A DNA stretch of 64,000 bases from a bacterium (GCA_022072055.1 JAJVIK010000004.1:212820-276819), one strand, 5' to 3'; shown: positions 17,695 to 30,047, numbered from the stretch's first letter. A program made the numbers and translations. Notes: generated from the sequence alone by a model not told the origin.

Positions 17695-18231
17695 TTAGAC
17701 GTTCTTCTTGCCGACCTTGAGTCGGATGATTTCGCCGGCGTAGCGGACCCCCTTGCCCTTGTAAGGCTCCGGCTTCCGGAAACGGCGAATCTCGGCGGCG
17801 GTTTGTCCCACCAGCTCGTTATCGATTCCCTCAATGGAAACGAGGGTGTTCTTTTCAACCTTAATGTCGATCCCCGCCGGGAAGGGGTAATGGATCGGAT
17901 GCGAATAGCCCAGATCGAGGCGCAAGGTCTTGCCCTCCACGGCCGCGCGATATCCGACCCCGATGATCTCCAGGTTCTTCCGGAATCCCTCCGAAACCCC
18001 CTTCACCATGTTGGCGATCAGCGCCCGCATCAGGCCGTGCAACGCGCGATTCTGACGTTCATCGTTCGCGCGGGACACATGCAGCGCGCCATCCTCGGCG
18101 CGGACCGACACGCTGGCCGGAACGACGCGGGAAAGGCTCCCCTTGGGACCTTTGACCTCAATCGAGCCGGGCTCGATTTTCACATCCACCCCTTTGGGCA
18201 GTTTAATGGGCAGTTTTCCGATTCGAGACAT
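17695..18231 (-). CDS. rplF: 50S ribosomal protein L6
   Basis: 178 residues with the duplicated L6 fold. [19 protein letters not shown] starts the first repeat; [19 protein letters not shown] and [22 protein letters not shown] mark the second, the latter being the diagnostic L6 pattern near the GTPase-associated centre. It lies six bases after rpsH. Confidence 0.98.
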   Translation of the reverse strand: MSRIGKLPIKLPKGVDVKIEPGSIEVKGPKGSLSRVVPASVSVRAEDGALHVSRANDERQNRALHGLMRALIANMVKGVSEGFRKNLEIIGVGYRAAVEGKTLRLDLGYSHPIHYPFPAGIDIKVEKNTLVSIEGIDNELVGQTAAEIRRFRKPEPYKGKGVRYAGEIIRLKVGKKNV

Positions 18232-18237
18232 CGTCGT

Positions 18238-18636
18238 TCACCACACGTAACAGAGGACTTCGCCGCCCACGCCCTGCTTTCGGGCCTGTTTGCCGGACAT
18301 GATGCCCTGGTTGGTCGAAAGGATTGCGACTCCGATGCCGCCCTGGACTCGCGGGATGTCATCCTTCCCGACATACACGCGGACGCTGGGCTTGCTCACT
18401 CTCCGCAGTCCGCGGATCACGCGCTCCCCGCTTTCTCCGTACTTCAAGTAGATTCGCAGCACCCCTTGCTTCTTGTTGTCGAGGTACCGGTAGTTCCGGA
18501 TGAACCCCTCCTGCTTGAGGATGTTGGCCAGGCTCCTCTTAAGCTTGGAGGACGGCATTTCGACCCGGTCCTTCATCACCAAGTTGGCGTTGCGGATGCG
18601 GGTCAGAAAATCGGCAATCGGATCGGTCATGGACAT
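18238..18636 (-). CDS. rpsH: 30S ribosomal protein S8
   Basis: 132 residues. [19 protein letters not shown] and the C-terminal [26 protein letters not shown] (GVGGE/A-CYVW) are diagnostic. S8 binds the central domain of 16S rRNA, and in E. coli it represses the spc operon by binding near rplE. Whether that holds here is not visible. It follows rpsN by 19 bp. Confidence 0.98.
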   Translation of the reverse strand: MSMTDPIADFLTRIRNANLVMKDRVEMPSSKLKRSLANILKQEGFIRNYRYLDNKKQGVLRIYLKYGESGERVIRGLRRVSKPSVRVYVGKDDIPRVQGGIGVAILSTNQGIMSGKQARKQGVGGEVLCYVW

Positions 18637-18655
18637 GGCGGTCGTTCTCCCTTCC

Positions 18656-18841
18656 TCACCAGCTGGCCTTGACCATACCGGGAATCTCGCCGCGGTGGGC
18701 CATCTCGCGCAGGCAGATTCGGCACAGACGGAACTTCCGGTAGTAGCCGCGCGAGCGCCCGCAGACTTGGCAGCGGTGATAAGCCCGGGTGCTGAATTTC
18801 GGTGTTCGGTTCGATCTGACGATCATGCTTTTTTTGGCCAT
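18656..18841 (-). CDS. rpsN: 30S ribosomal protein S14, zinc-binding short form
   Basis: 61 residues from the ATG ending at 18841 ([20 protein letters not shown]). Cys24, Cys27, Cys40 and Cys43 form the zinc site of the short C+ S14 (type Z). The C-terminus [17 protein letters not shown] is the canonical end. A longer upstream frame overlaps rplE and lacks a suitable start. It is 32 bp after rplE. Confidence 0.97.
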   Translation of the reverse strand: MAKKSMIVRSNRTPKFSTRAYHRCQVCGRSRGYYRKFRLCRICLREMAHRGEIPGMVKASW

Positions 18842-18873
18842 GAAGCTTCCCTTTTTCCCAGACTGTCGGCGCG

Positions 18874-19413
<540 letters not shown>

Positions 19414-19431
19414 CAGTTCTTCCACTCCGCC

Positions 19432-19695
19432 TTAGTCACTGGTTTGGACTACCTTCACCTTGGACCAGTGAATGGGAAATTCACGCTCGATGATGCCGCC
19501 CTTGATGTTCTTTTGAGGGTTGGGGCGGACATGCTTTTTCCGCATGTTGATGCTTTCAATCAGGACCAACTGATCCTTGGGGAAGACCCGCAGGACCTTG
19601 CCGGTTTTGCCGCGGTCGCCGCGCCGTCCGCGCAGGGGCCGTGGACCGCTGATGACCTGAACGATATCGCCTTTCTTCACGAACTGCCTGGCCAT
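19432..19695 (-). CDS. rplX: 50S ribosomal protein L24
   Basis: 87 residues, shorter than the usual 100-105. The KOW motif is in [13 protein letters not shown] and [25 protein letters not shown]; then [28 protein letters not shown]. The C-terminus ends soon after the KV strand, missing the usual CGKPTRVG-type tail. L24 initiates 50S assembly. It is separated from rplN by an unrelated gene and two hairpins, which is unusual. Confidence 0.96.
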   Translation of the reverse strand: MARQFVKKGDIVQVISGPRPLRGRRGDRGKTGKVLRVFPKDQLVLIESINMRKKHVRPNPQKNIKGGIIEREFPIHWSKVKVVQTSD

Positions 19696-19710
19696 GACTT
19701 CCCTTTCTCA

Positions 19711-19745
19711 CGCGGAAAACCTCGGGGTTGCCCCCGAGGTTCGCG
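19711..19745 (-). promoter_or_regulatory. strong stem-loop upstream of rplX (GNRA loop on transcript)
   Basis: On the plus strand AACCTCGGGG (19718-19727) pairs perfectly with CCCCGAGGTT (19732-19741). CGCG (19711-19714) then pairs with CGCG (19742-19745) across a three-base bulge. On the transcribed (reverse) strand the loop reads GCAA, a GNRA tetraloop. The stem ends 16 bases before the rplX start, beside its ribosome-binding site. There is no U-tract, so a processing, stability or translation-control element is more likely than a terminator. Confidence 0.6.
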
Positions 19746-19760
19746 GGATCCGACTTCAAA

Positions 19761-19781
19761 ACGCCCTCGGCTCCGGGGCGT
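19761..19781 (-). promoter_or_regulatory. second stem-loop at the 3' end of the TIGR04073-type gene
   Basis: ACGCCC (19761-19766) pairs with GGGCGT (19776-19781), with an inner CGG/CCG pairing. It abuts and slightly overlaps the stop codon of the upstream gene (last base 19781). With the neighbouring larger stem it isolates that gene from rplX on the messenger. No U-run follows. Confidence 0.5.
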
Positions 19782-20155
19782 CAGTAATTGGTGACTTCTT
19801 CCATGTACTCCGGTTTCATCCGGGGCTGGAACTCATTCCCTCCCGGACCGGGGCTCAGGAAGGTGACCGTATCCCAGACGCCATGCGCGGTGCGTCGAAA
19901 CGCTTCCCGGAATCCGCGCACGGTCCCTACTCCCAGGGCCTTCATCGTGGCGGTTTCCCGGGTCCCGATGCGTTTCCCTGTGTTTTCCCGGTAGGTGTTG
20001 AAGACCTGATTCGGGACCTCAAAAACCCCCAGGAACGTGTTGGTCAATCCGCGCCCCAATTTCTCGGTCGCGCTTTGGGCCGAAGCCCTCTCAAATCCTC
20101 CGAGGAACCCGACCACGGCCCCCGCCACCACCAACATCTTGAGTCCATTCCACAC
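19781..20155 (-). CDS. TIGR04073-type (exosortase system-associated) secreted protein
   Basis: From GTG ending at 20155 the protein has 124 residues. A hydrophobic signal segment ([17 protein letters not shown], probable cleavage after ASA) is followed by [22 protein letters not shown], a Gly-rich middle ([27 protein letters not shown]) and MKPEYMEE. This matches my memory of TIGR04073, small exported proteins found in genomes with exosortase/PEP-CTERM sorting; function unknown. GGGGAGG nine bases before the GTG supports this start, although GTG/ATG codons up to 20221, abutting the rplN stop, are possible. It sits between rplN and rplX, where no extra gene is expected. Confidence 0.7.
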   Translation of the reverse strand: MWNGLKMLVVAGAVVGFLGGFERASAQSATEKLGRGLTNTFLGVFEVPNQVFNTYRENTGKRIGTRETATMKALGVGTVRGFREAFRRTAHGVWDTVTFLSPGPGGNEFQPRMKPEYMEEVTNY

Positions 20156-20221
20156 GATCGCGCACCTCCCCTTCAACGGTCGGTCCATGACTACCCGGCC
20201 CGCTTCCCCCATGCGCCGCAC

Positions 20222-20590
20222 TCAGATCACCTCCGGGGCCAGGGAGACAATCCGCATGAATTTGCGTTCACGGAGTTCCCGCGCGATGGGACCGAACACA
20301 CGGGTTCCGATCGGCTCCTTTGCATCGTTAACCAGCACCGCCGCGTTCTCATCGAAACGGATGTAGGACCCATCCGGGCGACGGAACTGCTTGCGAATGC
20401 GAACGATGACCGCTTTCTTGACTTCGCCCTTTTTGACCGTGCCGTCCGGAATGGCCTCCTTGACGGCGACAATAATCATGTCTCCCAAACTGGCGTAGCG
20501 CCGGTTGGTGCCACCGAGCACCCGAATACACTGGACTTTCTTGGCTCCAGTGTTATCGGCGACGGACAAATAAGTCTGCTCTTGAATCAT
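20222..20590 (-). CDS. rplN: 50S ribosomal protein L14
   Basis: 122 residues, all L14 landmarks: [55 protein letters not shown] and [24 protein letters not shown]. It lies at the subunit interface near the factor-binding site. It opens the spc set, 77 bp after rpsQ; that gap holds a GCCGATCGGC palindrome within a small stem. Confidence 0.98.
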   Translation of the reverse strand: MIQEQTYLSVADNTGAKKVQCIRVLGGTNRRYASLGDMIIVAVKEAIPDGTVKKGEVKKAVIVRIRKQFRRPDGSYIRFDENAAVLVNDAKEPIGTRVFGPIARELRERKFMRIVSLAPEVI

Positions 20591-20667
20591 AACAAACCCG
20601 TTTCTTCTTTTCTACCCTACGATCCGCCAGCCGATCGGCGGCGCGCCTCGACCCTCATTAAACCGAC

Positions 20668-20925
20668 TTAGCCGGCTTTTTTCAGAACCTCGACCACACG
20701 CCAGCACTTGGTCTTGGAGAGAGGACGAGTTTCCACCATGCGGACGGTATCCCCTTCCTTGGCGCTCCCGTTCTCATCGTGGGCGTGATACTTCTTCGTC
20801 CACTTGATGGTCTTCCGGTAGAGCGGGTGCTCAATCAGGCGCTCGACGAGGACGACCACGGTTTTCTGCATCTTGGCGGAAACCACCACTCCCACTCGGG
20901 ACTTCCGCAATGATTTCCTAGGCAT
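20668..20925 (-). CDS. rpsQ: 30S ribosomal protein S17
   Basis: 85 residues with an OB fold: [39 protein letters not shown] and [23 protein letters not shown] are diagnostic. S17 is an early 5'-domain assembly protein. It overlaps the end of rpmC by eight bases, so translation is probably coupled. Confidence 0.98.
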   Translation of the reverse strand: MPRKSLRKSRVGVVVSAKMQKTVVVLVERLIEHPLYRKTIKWTKKYHAHDENGSAKEGDTVRMVETRPLSKTKCWRVVEVLKKAG

Positions 20926-21127
20926 TTCCTGTCTTCTCCGCCGCGTTGACTTCCCTGAGCACGGTCAAACCGCGCGCGATATCCCTTTTCAAGATCCGGA
21001 GTTGATTGTTGTTTTCGATCTGCCCGGTGTTCATCTTGAACCGGAGGGAAAACAGCTCCTCCTTGAGGGCTCCGATCTTGGCCGACAACTCGGTCTTGGT
21101 CATGTCGCGAAACTCATTCGCCTTCAT
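20918..21127 (-). CDS. rpmC: 50S ribosomal protein L29
   Basis: 69 residues forming the two-helix L29: [38 protein letters not shown] and the basic [15 protein letters not shown]29 sits at the tunnel exit where trigger factor and SRP dock. It follows rplP by 13 bp. Confidence 0.97.
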   Translation of the reverse strand: MKANEFRDMTKTELSAKIGALKEELFSLRFKMNTGQIENNNQLRILKRDIARGLTVLREVNAAEKTGNA

Positions 21128-21140
21128 TGTCCGGTCCCCG

Positions 21141-21563
21141 CTATTCGATCCGAATCTGGTCGCGTTTCACGGTTCGAGTCTGAACCGGAAGTTTGTGGCT
21201 CGCCAGACGCAGGGCCTCGTTGGCGACGGCCTCAGGCACCCCTTCAATCTCGAAAAGGATGTGACCGGGCTTCACCACGGCCACATGCATTTCGGGGGTC
21301 CCCTTGCCGCTTCCCATTCGAGTTTCGGCCGGGTGCTTGGTGATCGGTTTGTGCGGGAAAATGCGGATCCACACGCGCCCGGAGCGCTTCATGTGACGGG
21401 TCATGGCAATACGGGCGGCCTCGATCTGGCGCGAGGTCACCCATCCGCGGGTCATGGCCTTGAGCCCATACTCGCCGAAAGAGATCTCAGCCCCGCGCGT
21501 GGCGATCCCGGTGAGACGCCCTTTTTGTTGCTTGCGGAATTTCTGCCGCTTAGGCATTAGCAT
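21141..21563 (-). CDS. rplP: 50S ribosomal protein L16
   Basis: 140 residues starting [16 protein letters not shown] at the ATG ending at 21563, nine bases after GGAGG. An internal ATG two codons on is also possible. [23 protein letters not shown] and [23 protein letters not shown] are L16 signatures, including the loop near the A-site tRNA. The start lies inside the last codons of rpsC, a 14-base overlap. Confidence 0.97.
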   Translation of the reverse strand: MLMPKRQKFRKQQKGRLTGIATRGAEISFGEYGLKAMTRGWVTSRQIEAARIAMTRHMKRSGRVWIRIFPHKPITKHPAETRMGSGKGTPEMHVAVVKPGHILFEIEGVPEAVANEALRLASHKLPVQTRTVKRDQIRIE

Positions 21564-22230
21564 GAGCCGGCGCCTCCTCCTCGGTAATCGGCTCCTGTCC
21601 GCGACGCGGCAGGATCTCACCCTTGAAAATCCACACCTTGACGCCGATCACGCCATAGGTGGTGCGCGCCTCGGCAAAGCCGTAGTCGATGTCCGCGCGA
21701 TAGGTGTGCAGCGGAACTCGACCCTCGCGGTACCCCTCCACGCGCGACATCTCGGCCCCGCCGAGCCGTCCCGAAACCACGACACGGGTTCCGAGCGCCC
21801 CAGCCTGCATGACGCTCTGAATCGAGCGCTTGAGGGTCCGACGGAACGACGCGCGATTCTCAAGTTGCAGCGCGATGTTCTCGGCCACAAGCTGGGAATC
21901 GAGGTCGGCCTGTTTGATCTCCTGAATGTTCAGAAGGACCTGTTTGTCGGTCTTGGACTGAACCAGCTTCTTCAGCCGCTCGACCTCCTGCCCGCGACGT
22001 CCGATGATGATCCCCGGGCGAGCGGTGTGGATGGTGATGCGGAGCTTCTTGGTGTAGCGCTCGATCTCGATGTTGGAGATCCCGGCATGGGAGAGCTGCT
22101 TCTTGACCAGGTTGCGGATCATCCGGTCCTCGTGGAGGTAATCCGCGAAGTTTTTCTCGGCGTACCACTTGGACTTCCAGGTCGTGGTGATGCCGATGCG
22201 ATTGGCCTTCGGGTGAACTTTCTGTCCCAC
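21550..22230 (-). CDS. rpsC: 30S ribosomal protein S3
   Basis: 226 residues. [14 protein letters not shown] begins the N-domain. The KH domain carries [18 protein letters not shown] (GRRG loop), and the C-domain has [23 protein letters not shown] and [16 protein letters not shown]3 forms part of the mRNA entry helicase site. The tail beyond GEILP is short and acidic. It follows rplV by 38 bp. Confidence 0.98.
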   Translation of the reverse strand: MGQKVHPKANRIGITTTWKSKWYAEKNFADYLHEDRMIRNLVKKQLSHAGISNIEIERYTKKLRITIHTARPGIIIGRRGQEVERLKKLVQSKTDKQVLLNIQEIKQADLDSQLVAENIALQLENRASFRRTLKRSIQSVMQAGALGTRVVVSGRLGGAEMSRVEGYREGRVPLHTYRADIDYGFAEARTTYGVIGVKVWIFKGEILPRRGQEPITEEEAPAHANA

Positions 22231-22268
22231 TGCCCTTCTCCCTTGCTTCCATCGGGCGCGATTCGCGC

Positions 22269-22622
22269 CTAGTTCCTCTCGTCCAGTTCGACGTGGATGT
22301 GGCTCGCGCGCTTGAGGATCGGGTGGGCGCGACCTTGCGGCGCGGGCTGAAAGCGCTTCAGCTTGCCCTGAATCCCCGCCATCCCGGCCTCATCCACCCA
22401 GATCCGGGAAACATACAGCGAGTCGGCGTCCATGTCGAAGTTCTCCCGCGCGTTGTGAAACGCGGACTGCAAGACGCGTTCGATCAGTCGCGCGGACTTG
22501 TTGAAAGTGAAGTGCAGGATCGCCTGCGCCTCATGGTAACGTTTGCCGCGAATCATATCCGCCACCAACCGGCACTTGCGGGGGGCGATACGCGCGAATC
22601 TATGGCTGGCTTGGGCCGGCAT
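22269..22622 (-). CDS. rplV: 50S ribosomal protein L22
   Basis: 117 residues. [29 protein letters not shown] matches the N-domain, followed by the tunnel-lining hairpin ([27 protein letters not shown]), the site where macrolide-resistance changes occur. A full-length loop is retained. It follows rpsS by nine bases. Confidence 0.98.
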   Translation of the reverse strand: MPAQASHRFARIAPRKCRLVADMIRGKRYHEAQAILHFTFNKSARLIERVLQSAFHNARENFDMDADSLYVSRIWVDEAGMAGIQGKLKRFQPAPQGRAHPILKRASHIHVELDERN

Positions 22623-22631
22623 CAGAGCGCC

Positions 22632-22916
22632 TCACTTCATCCGGGCCGTCTTGGCGGACTTGCCGCCGTGCGCCTTGAAAGTCCTGGTCGGGGCGAACTC
22701 GCCCAGCTTGTGGCCGACCATGTTTTCGGTGATGTACACCGGCACAAACTTCTTGCCGTTGTGGACGGCGATGTTGTGGCCGATCATGTCGGGCAGAATG
22801 GTGGAGCGCCTCGACCAGGTCTTGATGACCCGCTTCTCGCGGGCGTCGTTCATGGACTGGATTTTGGACACCAGGTGGCCATCCACAAAGGGGCCCTTCT
22901 TCAGGGAGCGCGGCAT
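22632..22916 (-). CDS. rpsS: 30S ribosomal protein S19
   Basis: 94 residues: [63 protein letters not shown] in order. S19 with S13 binds the 30S head. It follows rplB by 21 bp and precedes rplV as in the S10 operon. Confidence 0.98.
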   Translation of the reverse strand: MPRSLKKGPFVDGHLVSKIQSMNDAREKRVIKTWSRRSTILPDMIGHNIAVHNGKKFVPVYITENMVGHKLGEFAPTRTFKAHGGKSAKTARMK

Positions 22917-22937
22917 ATCTTATCCTCGAACCGAACC

Positions 22938-23762
22938 TCAGCTCTTCCTTCTCCGGACGATCATCGTCTGGGTCCGCTTATTCTTCCGGGTGCGGTAACC
23001 CTTGGTGGGCTTGCCCCAGGGGGTGCAGGGGTGCCGTCCGCCGGAGGACTTGCCCTCGCCACCGCCCATCGGGTGATCCACCGGGTTGCGGGCCACGCCG
23101 CGCGAATGGGGGCGTTTCCCCAGCCAGCGGGAACGTCCCGCTTTCCCGATCGAGATGTTCATGTGGTCGGCGTTGCCGACCGCGCCGATGGTGGCGCGGC
23201 AATCCAGGTGGACATAGCGCACCTCGGAGGAGGGGAGCTTGAGTTGAGCGTAATCCCCTTCCTTGGCGGCCACCTGCGCGAAGGCGCCCGCCGAGCGCGC
23301 CAGCGCCGCCCCCTTGCCGATCTTGAGTTCGATCGCGTGGACCGTGGTGCCTTCCAGGATTCTGCGCAGCGGGAGGCAATTGCCGGTCTTATGCTCGGCT
23401 TTGGCTCCGCTGTCGAGAATATCGCCGACCTTGACCCCTTCGGGGGCGAGGATATAGCGCTTTTCGCCATCGGCGTAGTGTAGCAGCGCAATGCGCGCGG
23501 AACGGTTGGGATCATATTCGATCGCCGCCACCTTGGCCGGGACCCCGTCCTTGTTCCGCTTGAAGTCCACGATCCGGTAGCGTTTCTTGTGGCCGCCTCC
23601 GCGGTGACGGCTGGTGACGCGGCCATAGGAGTTCCGTCCCGACGAGCGGGTGATCGGGGCCAGCAGCGACTTCTCGGGTTCGCTCTTGGTGATCTCCGAG
23701 AAGTCGGCGTTGGTCATGAACCGCCGGCTCTTTGTATAGGGCTTATATGTCTTGACACCCAT
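22938..23762 (-). CDS. rplB: 50S ribosomal protein L2
   Basis: 274 residues. [43 protein letters not shown], and the C-terminal [25 protein letters not shown] with the conserved His near the peptidyl transferase centre are all present. L2 is needed for subunit association. It lies 13 bp after rplW. Confidence 0.99.
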   Translation of the reverse strand: MGVKTYKPYTKSRRFMTNADFSEITKSEPEKSLLAPITRSSGRNSYGRVTSRHRGGGHKKRYRIVDFKRNKDGVPAKVAAIEYDPNRSARIALLHYADGEKRYILAPEGVKVGDILDSGAKAEHKTGNCLPLRRILEGTTVHAIELKIGKGAALARSAGAFAQVAAKEGDYAQLKLPSSEVRYVHLDCRATIGAVGNADHMNISIGKAGRSRWLGKRPHSRGVARNPVDHPMGGGEGKSSGGRHPCTPWGKPTKGYRTRKNKRTQTMIVRRRKS

Positions 23763-23775
23763 GTCCCGCGCCGCC

Positions 23776-24066
23776 TCAGAATTCGATGGTGTAACCGGGT
23801 TTCAGGCGAACCACCGCTTTTTTCCAGTGCGGTGTCGAGCCTGCCCGGTATCTCACGCGGCGGACCTTGCCGCGCACGGTCATCACGTGAACATTGTCCA
23901 CCTTGACCTTGAAAATGGTCTCGATGGCCTTTTTGATCTGATGTTTGTTGGCCCGCAGGTCCACCTTGAAGGTGTACCGCTTCTCGTCCTCCTGGATCGC
24001 GGTGCTGCGCTCCGTGAACCAGAACTGCTGGACGACGTCCTGAGAAGTCCGTAGATGTCCCGCCAT
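23776..24066 (-). CDS. rplW: 50S ribosomal protein L23
   Basis: 96 residues. [37 protein letters not shown] and the C-terminal [17 protein letters not shown] define L23, the exit-tunnel docking site for trigger factor and SRP. The N-terminus ([19 protein letters not shown]) departs from the usual PVITEK pattern, keeping only the TE. It starts five bases after rplD. Confidence 0.95.
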   Translation of the reverse strand: MAGHLRTSQDVVQQFWFTERSTAIQEDEKRYTFKVDLRANKHQIKKAIETIFKVKVDNVHVMTVRGKVRRVRYRAGSTPHWKKAVVRLKPGYTIEF

Positions 24067-24071
24067 GGCCT

Positions 24072-24704
24072 TTATCCTTGCGCCCCGAGCCGCTTCTCGA
24101 GCGCTTCCACGGTGTCGCGCACCAATAGGAGGCTCCGCGCCTCAACCGTGTCGAGGGTTGAAAGGTCCGCGGCGCGAATCAGTCGCACCCCCTCGATGTT
24201 GCGGGCCGAGAGGAGCTCTTTCTCGGTGAGTCCCTGATGCACCAGGAGCGTGCCGCTCCCCAGATTCAGATTCTTCAAGATGGCCGCGAAGGCCTTGGTT
24301 TTGATTTCCGGAAGCGCGATGGACTCGACCACCAGAACCGCCTGGTCCAGGCACTTCTGGGAGAGCGCCGCGCGAAGCGCGCCTCGTTTCATCTTGCGCG
24401 GGATATCCTGCTCGAAATTGTAGGTCTGGTTCCCGAAGGCGCGTCCGCCGCCTACCCACTGCACGGCGCGGATGCTTCCCTGGCGGGCGCGCCCGGTGCC
24501 CTTCTGGCGCCACGGTTTCTTGCCGCCGCCGCTGACATGCGAGCGGTTCTTGGTCATCTTAGTGGCCTGGCGCTGGTTGGCGCGCTGGGAAACTACGACC
24601 TGATGGATCAGTCCCGGACGGACCTCGCACCCGAAAACGGATTCCGGGAGGTCGATCTCGCCCACGGAGGAGCCATCCTGTCGGAACAAAGGAGCCTTCG
24701 GCAT
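24072..24704 (-). CDS. rplD: 50S ribosomal protein L4
   Basis: 210 residues. The extended loop QATKMTKNRSHVSGGGKKPWRQKGTGRARQGS reaches the exit tunnel, and GGRAFGNQ and KMKRGALRAALSQK follow. In E. coli L4 also represses the S10 operon; no leader candidate was identified here. It follows rplC by 12 bp. Confidence 0.98.
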   Translation of the reverse strand: MPKAPLFRQDGSSVGEIDLPESVFGCEVRPGLIHQVVVSQRANQRQATKMTKNRSHVSGGGKKPWRQKGTGRARQGSIRAVQWVGGGRAFGNQTYNFEQDIPRKMKRGALRAALSQKCLDQAVLVVESIALPEIKTKAFAAILKNLNLGSGTLLVHQGLTEKELLSARNIEGVRLIRAADLSTLDTVEARSLLLVRDTVEALEKRLGAQG

Positions 24705-24716
24705 GGTGAACTCGTC

Positions 24717-25367
24717 CTATTTCGCTTTCCTGGCTTTGCCGCGATTGCTGGTTCGGATCTCCACGACACGCCCATCGGGTCCGGGCACGCAGCCCCGGAC
24801 ATAGATCAGGCGATTCTCGGGGTCGATCTTGGCGATCTTGAGTCCGAGCACGGTCACTCGCGCGCCACCCATCCGGCCGTTCATGCGGGTTCCCTTGAAC
24901 ACGCGCGACGGATAGGAGCTCGCGCCGATTGAGCCGGGCACGCGGGACTCCATCTGGCCGTGAGTGGCTCGCTGGCCGCCGAAGTGATGACGCCGCACCA
25001 CCCCTTGAAACCCCTTGCCCTTGCTGGTCCCGGTCACATCCACGAACTCGCCTTCCTCGAAAGCCTCGACTGAAAGCGTGGCGCCGACCTCGGGCAGTTC
25101 CGCCTCGTTGGCGCAGCGAACCTCTCGGAGGTACCGGGTGGCGGACACCCCGGCCTTGTTGAAGTGGCCGAGGAGGGCCTGGGTGACACTCCGCTCGCGC
25201 GCCTCTCCAAACCCGATCTGATAGGCGCAGTAGCCGTCGGTCTCCGGTCGTTTGACCTGGACAACCGGGCACGGCCCCACCTCGATCGCGGTCAGGGGGA
25301 TCACGACGCCGTTGTCGTCAAACATGTGCGTCATGCGCAATTTGCGTCCCAAAAGGGTCTTCGCCAT
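24717..25367 (-). CDS. rplC: 50S ribosomal protein L3
   Basis: 216 residues. LGRKLRMTHMFDDNGVVIPLTAIEVGPCPVVQVK, then GTSKGKGFQGVVRRHHFGGQRATHG (the central extension approaching the peptidyl transferase centre) and GARVTVLGLKI. The glutamine that is methylated in E. coli is present in the GGQRATHG loop. It lies 13 bp after rpsJ. Confidence 0.98.
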   Translation of the reverse strand: MAKTLLGRKLRMTHMFDDNGVVIPLTAIEVGPCPVVQVKRPETDGYCAYQIGFGEARERSVTQALLGHFNKAGVSATRYLREVRCANEAELPEVGATLSVEAFEEGEFVDVTGTSKGKGFQGVVRRHHFGGQRATHGQMESRVPGSIGASSYPSRVFKGTRMNGRMGGARVTVLGLKIAKIDPENRLIYVRGCVPGPDGRVVEIRTSNRGKARKAK

Positions 25368-25380
25368 TCGTGCGGTCCCT

Positions 25381-25689
25381 TTATACCTGGATTTCGACGT
25401 GAACGCCCGCCGGCAGATCGAGCTGCTGTAGGGCGTCCATGGTTTTCGGACTGGCCTCGCGAATATCGATGAGACGTTTGTGGGTCTTCATCTCGAACTG
25501 CTCGCGAGACTTCTTGTCCGTGAAGGTGGACCGGTTCACCGTGTAACGGGTCACCTTGGTCGGAAGCGGAATCGGCCCGATGATCTTCGCGCCGGTCCGC
25601 CTCGCGGTGTCCACGATCTGAGTTGTCGACTGGTCGATCAGGCGATGATCGAACGATTTCAGTCGAATCCGAATGTTGGGCTGGGCCAT
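25381..25689 (-). CDS. rpsJ: 30S ribosomal protein S10
   Basis: 102 residues: [39 protein letters not shown] and [13 protein letters not shown]10 also serves as NusE in antitermination complexes. It starts 21 bp after tuf ends, with no obvious independent promoter, so the S10 set is probably read through from the str genes. Confidence 0.98.
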   Translation of the reverse strand: MAQPNIRIRLKSFDHRLIDQSTTQIVDTARRTGAKIIGPIPLPTKVTRYTVNRSTFTDKKSREQFEMKTHKRLIDIREASPKTMDALQQLDLPAGVHVEIQV

Positions 25690-25710
25690 AGGGGTTCCCC
25701 GATCTTTTCC

Positions 25711-26904
<1,194 letters not shown>

Positions 26905-26985
26905 CGTCCTTCCTCCCGAAGCGGGTTTCTCCTCTTTCCGGCGCCCTCCGGTCGGAGGGGGCCTTCATCTCTTCTTTCGCCGTCC

Positions 26986-29067
26986 TTACTTGGACCGCGC
27001 GATGATTTCTTCCTGAACCTTCGCCGGCACCGACTCGTAGTGCGCGATTTGCATGCTGTAGGTCGCCCGGCCCTGGGTGAGCGAGCGCATCACGGTGGCG
27101 TAGCCGAACATCTCCGCGAGCGGCACCAGCGCGGTCACCACCTGGCTGGTCCCACGCGCCTCCATGCGCTCGATACGACCGCGCCGCGAATTCAGGTTCC
27201 CGACCACATCGCCGAGGAACTGATCCGGGGTCACCACCTCGACCTCCATGACCGGCTCCAGGATGACCGGTTTGCCCCTGCGGAATCCTTCCTGGAAGGC
27301 CATTGAACCGGCGATGGAGAAGGCCATCTCACTGGAGTCCACGGCGTGGAAACTGCCATCCACCAGGATCGCCTTGATGTCCACCACCGGGTATCCGGCC
27401 AAGACACCGTTTTGCATGGCGGCGATGATTCCCTTTTCGACCGCGGGGATGTATTCCTTGGGGATCGCCCCGCCCACGATCTTGTTCTCGAACTCGAAGC
27501 CGGAACCGGCCTCGAGCGGCTCGAACTCCATTTCCACATGGCCATATTGGCCGCGGCCGCCCGACTGGCGCACAAAGCGACCTTCCGCCTCCGAGCGCTG
27601 GGTCATGGTCTCGCGGTAGGCCACCTGCGGTTTGCCGACATTGGCCCCGACCTTGAACTCGCGGGTCAGACGGTCCACCAGAATCTCCAGATGCAACTCG
27701 CCCATCCCGGAAATGATGGTCTGCCCGGTCTCCTCGTCGGTGCGGATTTGAAAGGTCGGATCCTCCTCCGCGAGTTTGGCGAGGCTGGTGGCCAGCTTGT
27801 CCTGATCGAGCTTGGTTTTCGGCTCGATGGCGACGCTGATCACCGGATCGGGGAAATCGAGGGACTCGAGCACAATCGGGTCGTTCGGATCGCACAGGGT
27901 GTCGCCGGTGTAGGTGTGGGAAAGCCCCACCGCCGCGGCGATTTCGCCCGTGCTGACCGTTTCGACCTCCTCGCGCTTGTTGGCGTGCATGCGCAGTAAG
28001 CGCCCGATGCGCTCTTTCTTGCCGGTGGTGGTGTTCAGCACGCTCTGGCCGGAGCTCACGCTCCCGGAATAAACCCGGAAATACACCAACTTGCCGTGCG
28101 GATCGCTCATCAGCTTGAAGGCAAGGGCCGAAAACGGCTGTTCCTCGCTGGCTTCGCGCTCGACGCGCGCGTCCGGGTCGTTCGGCAGGTGTCCCTTGAC
28201 CGGCGGCTTATCCAGCGGCGAGGGGAGGTAATCCACCACGGCGTCCAGGAGCAGTTGAACCCCTTTGTTCTTGAACGAGGCCCCGAGCAGAACCGGGATG
28301 AAGTCCCCCGCGACAACCGCCTTGCGAATGGCGGTCTTGAGGTCCGCCACCGGGAGTTCCTCTCCCTCCAGATAGCGCTCCAGGAGGCTGTCATCCTGAC
28401 CGACCACGGCCTCCAGGAGATGAGTCCGGTTGATCACATATTGGTCGTGATACTCGGCGGGAATCTCAAACTGGATCGGCTGCGCCCCGGCATCTTCCTC
28501 GTTCCAGGTGAAGGCCACTCCCTGGATGAGATCGATAAGGGCGGTGAAACTGTCCTCGGCGCCGATGGGAATTTGGAGCGGAACGGCATTGGCGCCCAGG
28601 CGGTCGTGCATCATCTTGACGGTGCCGAAGAAATCCGCCCCCATCCGGTCCATTTTGTTGACAAAGGCGATGCGGGGTACGCCGTACTTGTCGGCCTGCC
28701 GCCACACGGTCTCGGACTGAGGCTCGACGCCGCCGACGGCGCAGAACAGCGCCACCGCGCCATCCAGCACCCGTAGCGAGCGCTCGACCTCCACGGTGAA
28801 GTCCACGTGGCCCGGGGTATCGATGATGTTGATCCGATGCCCCTTCCAGAAGCAAGTGGTCGCCGCCGAGGTGATGGTGATCCCGCGCTCGCGCTCCTGG
28901 ACCATCCAGTCCATTTCCGCCGCGCCATCGTGCACTTCGCCGATGCGGTGTGTTCTACCAGTGTAGTAAAGAATGCGCTCGGTGGTCGTGGTCTTGCCGG
29001 CATCGATGTGGGCCATGATGCCGATGTTCCGAACGAGATCCAGTCTTTCGACGGTAGCTGTTGCCAT
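26986..29067 (-). CDS. fusA: elongation factor G
   Basis: 693 residues from the ATG ending at 29067 ([20 protein letters not shown]); an upstream in-frame start adds nine residues and is less likely. GTPase motifs [21 protein letters not shown] and NKMD are present. Domain IV has [15 protein letters not shown] and the domain V end is [12 protein letters not shown]. It drives translocation and, with RRF, recycling. The order rpsL-rpsG-fusA-tuf is the standard str operon; the gene lies 20 bp after rpsG. Confidence 0.99.
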   Translation of the reverse strand: MATATVERLDLVRNIGIMAHIDAGKTTTTERILYYTGRTHRIGEVHDGAAEMDWMVQERERGITITSAATTCFWKGHRINIIDTPGHVDFTVEVERSLRVLDGAVALFCAVGGVEPQSETVWRQADKYGVPRIAFVNKMDRMGADFFGTVKMMHDRLGANAVPLQIPIGAEDSFTALIDLIQGVAFTWNEEDAGAQPIQFEIPAEYHDQYVINRTHLLEAVVGQDDSLLERYLEGEELPVADLKTAIRKAVVAGDFIPVLLGASFKNKGVQLLLDAVVDYLPSPLDKPPVKGHLPNDPDARVEREASEEQPFSALAFKLMSDPHGKLVYFRVYSGSVSSGQSVLNTTTGKKERIGRLLRMHANKREEVETVSTGEIAAAVGLSHTYTGDTLCDPNDPIVLESLDFPDPVISVAIEPKTKLDQDKLATSLAKLAEEDPTFQIRTDEETGQTIISGMGELHLEILVDRLTREFKVGANVGKPQVAYRETMTQRSEAEGRFVRQSGGRGQYGHVEMEFEPLEAGSGFEFENKIVGGAIPKEYIPAVEKGIIAAMQNGVLAGYPVVDIKAILVDGSFHAVDSSEMAFSIAGSMAFQEGFRRGKPVILEPVMEVEVVTPDQFLGDVVGNLNSRRGRIERMEARGTSQVVTALVPLAEMFGYATVMRSLTQGRATYSMQIAHYESVPAKVQEEIIARSK

Positions 29068-29087
29068 GAGATCAGCCCTGTGGAGGA

Positions 29088-29666
<579 letters not shown>

Positions 29667-30047
29667 CTACTTGGCCGGCTTGGGCCTCTTGGCGCCATAT
29701 TTCGACCGCCCCTGACGGCGCGCGCCGACACCCCCGCAATCGAGAATGCCGCGCACCACATGGTAGCGCACGCTGGGGAGGTCCTTGACCCTGCCTCCAC
29801 GGACCAGCACCATGCTGTGCTCCTGGAGGTTGTGGCCCTCGCCGCCGATATAGGCGTTGACCTCGATCCCGGTTGAAAGCCGCACGCGCGCCACCTTCCG
29901 CAGCGCGGAATTGGGCTTCTTGGGAGTCATGGTCCACACGCGGGTGCAGACGCCGCGACGCTGGGGGCAGGCCTTGAGGCCCGGCACCTTGGTCTTGCGG
30001 GGACTCTTTTCCCGCCCATGACGGATCAGTTGGTTGATCGTCGGCAC
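29667..30047 (-). CDS. rpsL: 30S ribosomal protein S12
   Basis: 126 residues starting at GTG ending at 30047, with AAGGA upstream. [37 protein letters not shown] (Lys at the streptomycin-resistance position 42-43 is wild type) and the [13 protein letters not shown] loop with its Asp after the second resistance lysine region are visible. First gene of the 20 kb ribosomal block. Confidence 0.98.
   Translation of the reverse strand: MPTINQLIRHGREKSPRKTKVPGLKACPQRRGVCTRVWTMTPKKPNSALRKVARVRLSTGIEVNAYIGGEGHNLQEHSMVLVRGGRVKDLPSVRYHVVRGILDCGGVGARRQGRSKYGAKRPKPAK

Noticed and set aside
26944-26959. Hairpin between fusA and tuf as a terminator
   Set aside because: Only a six-base stem and no U-tract; read-through to tuf is expected.
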